A stretch of 64,000 bases of DNA from Rhopalosiphum padi (lineage: Eukaryota > Arthropoda > Insecta > Hemiptera > Aphididae): assembly GCF_020882245.1 (NCBI RefSeq), contig NC_083597.1:9024581-9088580 (forward strand), in the 5' to 3' direction. Position numbers and translations under genes: made by a program. The notes under the pieces are model-generated. The model ran no database searches, was not told the origin of the DNA, and was given only the letters and a program-made list of their open reading frames with translations. Positions 58,490 to 64,000 of the stretch are shown here, piece after piece; position 1 is the first letter of the stretch, and each line of letters begins with the position of its first letter.

Positions 58490-58640
58490 TAGACTGACAA
58501 ATCATCTTTGTTCAGAATCGTTTTTCGTAAACAATGATACCTGTCATTGCATTCAAATTTAACACATTCATTATAGTGACCTACTCTCCATCTCTACTAT
58601 ACAGCAGAGCGATACCTACTTGCCCACCCTTTTTTCGTAA
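58490..58640. repeat. Dispersed repeat fragment (GTTCAGAATC motif)
   Basis: Related to 51596-51650; begins GACTGACAAATCATCTTTGT and contains AATGATACCTGTCATTGCAT. Confidence 0.5.
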
Positions 58641-58917
58641 ATATTAGGTATAAATGTAAGGAAGTTTTCAATAAAAACAGTAAACATAAAAAGTTAATAA
58701 TTTAGTAGACATAAAAAAAAAATTAAAAAAACACATTGTAAAATTAATACATTTATAGTTCAATCTAGATTCGAAAATATTTAGATAAATTAAATTGTAG
58801 ATATTTATAGAAATAAAATATTTATTTTTTTTGTGAAATATGTTGGAAATTATTTTAAAAGATTGTATCATGTTTAATAATTGTATTAATTATTAATTTT
58901 TTTTTTTTTTTTTTTAG

Positions 58918-61900
58918 GAAAAATACCTGTTTTAAATCACAAGATTTGGAAAAATTTGATGAAGAAATTCACTCACCTGATAATATGTTAGATAATAAGC
59001 TAGCCAGTTGTAGTTCTTCTATGAATCAAATGTATTTTATTGATCCACTTGATCCCAATCATGAAAATGGAGATGCTAAATGTGAAGAAATAATCAAAAT
59101 TAATAATTCAAAAGATACAAGTTTTAATTTTGAAAATTGTCCATACACTGAATTACAACAACAAAATAACCAAAAACTAGTAAGATATTTAAATCTAAAT
59201 TTAATCATTTACTTTTTAAATTGCATGTAATAAATGTATTTTTAATTTTTAAATATGTAAACAAAAATTTTAAAAACTTATTCTTGCATTGTTACTATTA
59301 TTGTTGTTTATTGTATATATCTAAATAATTACCTACATCTATTGTATCTTCTTCTTATTATGATTTCTTATCTTCTTCTTCTTATATATATATATAATAA
59401 AACGTGAAAAATAGTTCGTTTACTATACAAAGAATGCATAGCGGTTGCATAGAAAAAAGCTCTATTTCGTAAGGTCTATGTGCATTGTGCGCCGTGCGGT
59501 CGATTATATTAATTATTAATTATTATTATTTCTACTAGCGTGATTTTTCGAATATTTTCCACTTTTCACAGGATTTTAACTGGACTTTTCCAGAGTTTTT
59601 CCAGTCCGTTCTTTTCATATTCACGTAATGTGCGTCTTTTGAAAGCCGCACGTGTACATGCAGTTTTTTCGCCGTTTGCTTTTGTAGCGATCGTTGTAAC
59701 GAGTACCTACAACTGCCGACCGGTCCTCCGGACGTTTTACTTCGCTTTTTATTTTCTCACGTAGGATCACAAACGCCGATCGATGTACAAGATATTTATT
59801 CTATTTTTTTGCTTAAATTTACACGTATATTATATTATGTAAAGCACTGATGTTTGATTCGAAGCCCATTTATCCATTATAATATTATATCGTATTTATA
59901 TTGTTTTGTTATTCTCGGTAGCTACTACTCTACTAGCTTTAACGGGTTGTGCTGTATATCATATAAAAGTGCTTCTCGACGACGTTTGTGTCGCAAAGTA
60001 CTGTATCTATTCGTGTACTTGGATGTATGACACTAATATTTTATGTTTTTGTACACCAAATAATACAAATGTTATTAAAACATTGATACTACTGTCAACA
60101 TTGGGATACTTTTCTTTTTGCAACATTTAACATCGTGGAAGGAGATATATATATTAGATTGTTTATTTCAATCATAGTATTAATTTATAATATAGAAATA
60201 GACAATAAGTGCAGACAAATACCTACATTAAATAATATGTAACATTTTCCTGATGTAAGATTTATAATATTAGGTAAATTAATTAGGCCTTTGGAGTGTA
60301 CCTAATAGTTATCCAACACTCAACTAATAAAAATCAATATATAAACGTTATAATGTATTTTTGTTAATAATAGGTATGTAGTATTAAACAATTAATAGTA
60401 TTCATTAGCTACCACGTGTTTGTAAAACTTTGCTCAAGACTCAAGAGTAATTAAATTATTTAATAATTAATAATCATCAATAAGTTTTAATTTATGGCCT
60501 GAATTGTTTATAATATATTATATTTAATATTTGAGTATAATTCTACAGGTTTATTAAATTTAAATAATTATATTCTTATATTGTTGAAAAAATAGGTACC
60601 TACCTAATGAAACACAATATATGTATTAATATTTAAATTATACAGATGTTTGAGAATTAATATTTAAATCTTCGAATGAATTTGGTACATTTAAATAGTA
60701 TATAAATATAATATATTAGTCATATTATGAAATATGTATGTAATAATGCACATAAATCGGTTATTGTTGACATATACATTAAAAAGACAATTAATAAGAA
60801 TATCCGAGTTTCATTACACACAATTATACGAATCACATAAGTGATACAGTTTTGGACGCAAAATTCGTCATTGCTCAGAAACGGTTTAAGTGCTCGAGAT
60901 TCGGCACTGTAAATGCATTCACACTCAACTATCAAATATCATAATATTATAATATGTACGATATATTAAATAATCTAACAGGTCTTTGTATAGGAACTTT
61001 ATACTATTCGAAGTTCGAGTTTACACAAATTTTGTTTTCACTTGCTACACGTACATCATCCGCGATCCAACATAGTCGAATTGCCTATCTGTGAGGTTTA
61101 GTTTCGTTTAAATGGATTTTCCCTAATGATATCTGACAACTTAATTTAAGTTTTAACATGTAATTCAACTAACTTTTTCTTCTACAAACAGCACCGCAGA
61201 CTTTCGACGTCAGGAGGTATAACAATCCGCCTTAGGTGGATTGCCCAGCACAGGTGTCGACACATACGTGTAAATTTAACTTCCCCGATGATTATGGATT
61301 ACTTAATACTCAAACATGGCAATCGACTTTAACATTTTCTTCTACAAAACAGCTTAGGACTCAGTGTTTCCCAACTGGTGTTCCGTGGAACCTAAGCGTT
61401 CCGTCAGCCGGTGCCAAGGGTTCCGTGAGAAATTTGAGAAAATATAAATAAATTAATAGTATTTTTGATTTGAATTATGATTCTATCATAGAATAGCTTC
61501 AACAATTATATGGGGGTTCCACAAAACGTCCAAGCTCCTGCAAAGGTTCTGCGAGTAAAAGAAGTTAGGAAACACTGGATTAGGTATCGATTTGCATCGG
61601 TTGAGGGCTGATAGCTAGATCCCTAATTACCATATTTCATATTTATATTTTTTTTATTCATTAAAAAAAAAAAACCGGCCATGCGACGGGACACAGTATT
61701 ACACCGATTGATGACTAATAGCTAGACACTCAATTACAATTTTTGGCATGTTTTTATTATTTTTGAATTCAAGAAAGAACCAAGCATGCGATGACACAAA
61801 CTTTTACACCGAATAATAACTGATTAATGTAATGAATGAAAAAGACACTAAGTTAATCGGGGACGATTATATGCTTTTAAATCCATTACTTATTAAATAA

Positions 61901-64000
61901 TTATAACTTGGTGATATTACCTCTCTGATTCCTGTATCGACTTGCTTGTTTAAATCACAGTTCGCATTCAAGATGTAACGTGAGGTGATTGATTTATATA
62001 TTAAAATAATTAGACCTTTTTTCTTTGATTAACTATTATAATTTTATTTAACTATTTTTTTTTAACACAATTTAATACACGTTTTTTAACGTACTTTGAT
62101 TTATTATAAACGTTTATAACTAATAGTTTATTATTATGTCTTATATTGCATGAACGATCTGCGTAGTCTCTTACACTCGCCCTTGACCGTCCGTACAATA
62201 AGACAATAATAACGCGTCTGTTCCTTGACCAGCAGACTGGAGTCCTTATATAATATAATGTTGTGTGTGTGTGTGTGCAATATCTTATCGTTAATGGCTA
62301 ATAGTTGTTATAATTATCTTATTATATAGTTTAAATTAAAAAAAGATATGATGGCTTATGCGCACATCATTACATTAGTTATAGAAAAACTGTTAACTCA
62401 CAAATACGGCAATCGACTTTATCACATTTTTAGTGACCAATTTCTTCTAGACACCCGATCACCATTCCCTATCGATTTTTCGGTGAAACGATTTTCATTC
62501 AACCACCTCGAAGGTGGCTTCTATACACCGAAATCGAGTTTCACCAGCTCCTAGTTTCATTATAAAAGTGATTAAATTTTAACAATTTCATTAAATTGCT
62601 TGTATTTTGAATCAAAGAATTTAATAAATTAATATTTTATTTGTTTCACAACTTTATATAATATCAGCATAGGACTGCCTATGTGTATGTTAGGAAGATT
62701 TTTATTTTATAATTTTTACACATGATTGTCCAACTTTGCTGAAATTGCATGTAGTTTCTTCTGATATAGATTATGTGATGCACTATTGTGTGGTTTAGTA
62801 GACCTGAAATTAGAACAAGTAAAAATTACATAATTTATAGTAAATCATTATGCCATGGTTTTATATTCTTTAATTTCTCAAATATTTATTTATTAAAATA
62901 TTAAAATGTAAATAATATTATGTAATATATTGTTATTGTAAAATAAAAATGTGGCAATCGACATTATTTATTTAAGTATAAAAAGACTCCATTACAAAAT
63001 TTAGAACTACATAGGTAATAACATTGTAATCTATCACTATTGATAAATTTATTCATTTTACCACAATTCCACAAAGTATTTATTTCTCCAAGTAATATAT
63101 AAAACTGTTACATGCATACATTCATTATGATTATTCAAGTGTATCTGATTTTTTTCATGTATACAAAATATAAAATAATTAACTGCAAGTATACATAATA
63201 TAAGTATTTATAAAGTTAATTAATCTAGAGAAATTGTTTGAAAATATTTATTTTCAACCTCATAAAATCAGTACAATCTTATTAAATTCAACCCTAAAGT
63301 ATTTAATAATAAAGAAGTAAGAGCCTATTATGACTTATTTAGTAAGTTAAATAAATTCCTTTGTAAATCTTGACATGCATTTTACCAACAATTACAAATA
63401 ATATATTAAATAAAACTTAAATTAACAAATTAAATTTAATTAAGTCATGGTAAAAAAATATTGAACATACTTAATCAAATTAGAGATGCCTTTACAGTTT
63501 TACAAAATACAATTTATTATTAATAATTCATGATTACTTTTAGAAAATATAATATGTATTTAAAACTATCAATTTAAATTGTTAAAAAAAAACAATTGAT
63601 GATATTGGATGGTTTTTTCTTTATTTATGTATATATATTATTGATCTTGACTAAAATTATATATTAAAACTGTTTTTTAGATTATAATTGAAAATGGCAT
63701 AACGGGCAATCATACAAACAATTCTTCGCCAAAAAAATGTATTAAAAAACGTCGGGGAAGACCACCAAAAGAAAAAAATATGATTGTCAGTGAGAAGAAG
63801 GAAAATGATACACAAAATAATGAATTTACTTTACTTACAAATACACATAAGGAAACAAATATTTTGACTACAGACCCACACAAAGAAATAAATAATTTAA
63901 CTACTAATACTCAAAAAGTCAAAAATTCTTTGATTAGTAATGTACACAAAAATAACAATACATGTATTTTGACTAAAAATAATAGCAAAGGAAAAAAATC
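58918..64000 (+). CDS. Lys/Asn-rich AT-hook protein, internal exons, continues past the window
   Basis: Two exons joined in frame: 58918-59179 (acceptor after an 18-T tract, donor GTAAGA) and 63681-64000 (acceptor GTTTTTTAG), separated by a 4.5-kb intron. Exon one is acidic (SQDLEKFDEEIHSPDNML). Exon two opens with IIENGITG, then the basic KKCIKKRRGRPPKEKN, a classic AT-hook core (RGRP) that binds the AT minor groove. Repetitive Asn/Thr/Lys text follows (LTNTHKETNILTTDPHKE). No stop before the window edge. Upstream exons and start were not found. A nuclear, DNA-associated role is likely from the AT-hook; the family is not recognised. A decayed copy of the following part of the gene lies in the element at 1-4149. 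Confidence 0.72.
59379..59770 (+). mobile_element. Possible Helitron 5' end in the intron
   Basis: TCTTCTTATATATATATATA resembles the 5' end of the Helitron at 56873 and of other insect Helitrons. It is followed by a promoter-like, GC-richer stretch up to about 59760. No 3' CTRR end was located. Confidence 0.35.
59780..61370. other. Intron sequence, nothing firmly recognised
   Basis: AT-rich, with a 74-codon plus-strand frame (59906-60130) of unknown nature and a GC-richer patch near 61190-61260. Confidence 0.4.
61372..61577. mobile_element. Small hAT-type MITE
   Basis: 206 bp. Ends are CAGTGTTTCCCAACTGG and the inverted CAGTGTTTCCTAACTTC, the common hAT/Charlie-like terminus. No clean 8-bp TSD (flanks TTAGGACT and GATTAGGT). 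Confidence 0.72.
61592..61850 (+). repeat. Tandem repeat, ~106-bp period, ~2.4 copies
   Basis: CACCGATTGATGACTAATAG and its variants start near 61593, 61701 and 61806; GCTAGAnnCTnAATTAC and GCATGCGATG recur in step. Confidence 0.65.
62262..62278 (+). repeat. (TG)n microsatellite
   Basis: About eight TG units. Confidence 0.85.
62340..63680. other. Intron sequence, nothing firmly recognised
   Basis: GGCAATCGACTTT occurs near 61319 and 62408, with a close variant (GGCAATCGACATT) near 62952, which may mark fragments of one repeat. A 68-codon plus-strand frame (62348-62554) matches no family I know. Confidence 0.35.

Noticed and set aside
1..64000. CRISPR arrays, bacterial operons, rRNA genes
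   Set aside because: No evenly spaced short repeats with unique spacers, no ribosome-binding-site-led gene clusters and no rRNA core sequences were seen; the DNA is eukaryotic with introns.

Overview
The window is AT-rich eukaryotic nuclear DNA with interrupted genes (GT-AG introns, poly(A) signals) and a heavy load of DNA transposons. The repeat types, an insect R7-type RGS gene and a Pre-C2HC LINE gag point to an insect, most likely an aphid or close hemipteran. That assignment comes from recognising the families, not from a search. No operons, CRISPR arrays, rRNA genes or recognisable tRNA genes were seen.

Layout. 1-4149: element with long terminal inverted repeats (TIRs) whose interior (minus strand) is a decayed, intron-containing copy of a host gene; the related gene starts at 58.9 kb and runs off the right edge. 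5149-6474: complete mariner with an intact transposase. 10.4 and 17.8 kb: two members of a hAT-type MITE family (third at 36.8 kb). 11639-15492: PIF/Harbinger element in which a dead transposase (minus) and an apparently intact MADF-BESS gene (plus) are interlocked, each with an exon inside the other's intron. 24.8-25.6 and 53.7-54.5 kb: two GC-rich, solo-LTR-like copies of one family. 26222-29097: complete hAT transposon with a perfect 8-bp target-site duplication (TSD), sitting 4 nt inside what looks like the first intron of a small host gene whose coding starts at 29229.

34.5-46.3 kb (minus): a spliced six-exon reading frame of 222 codons encoding the DEP and DHEX part of an R7-family RGS protein but no GGL or RGS domain. 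Its introns hold a hAT MITE, a LINE ORF1 without ORF2, and a Ginger-like element with ~270-bp TIRs. 47157-51554: LTR retrotransposon (LTRs ~98.4% identical, TSD TCCT) that keeps gag, protease and an env-like region but has lost reverse transcriptase, RNase H and integrase.

52.2 kb: start of a FLYWCH zinc-finger gene. 54.7-58.6 kb: nested repeats (hAT MITE inside hAT MITE, a Helitron, a ~120-bp duplication). 58918 to the right edge: two exons of a Lys/Asn-rich AT-hook protein, the relative of the copy captured in the first element. The rest is AT-rich intergenic or intronic sequence in which no gene was recognised.
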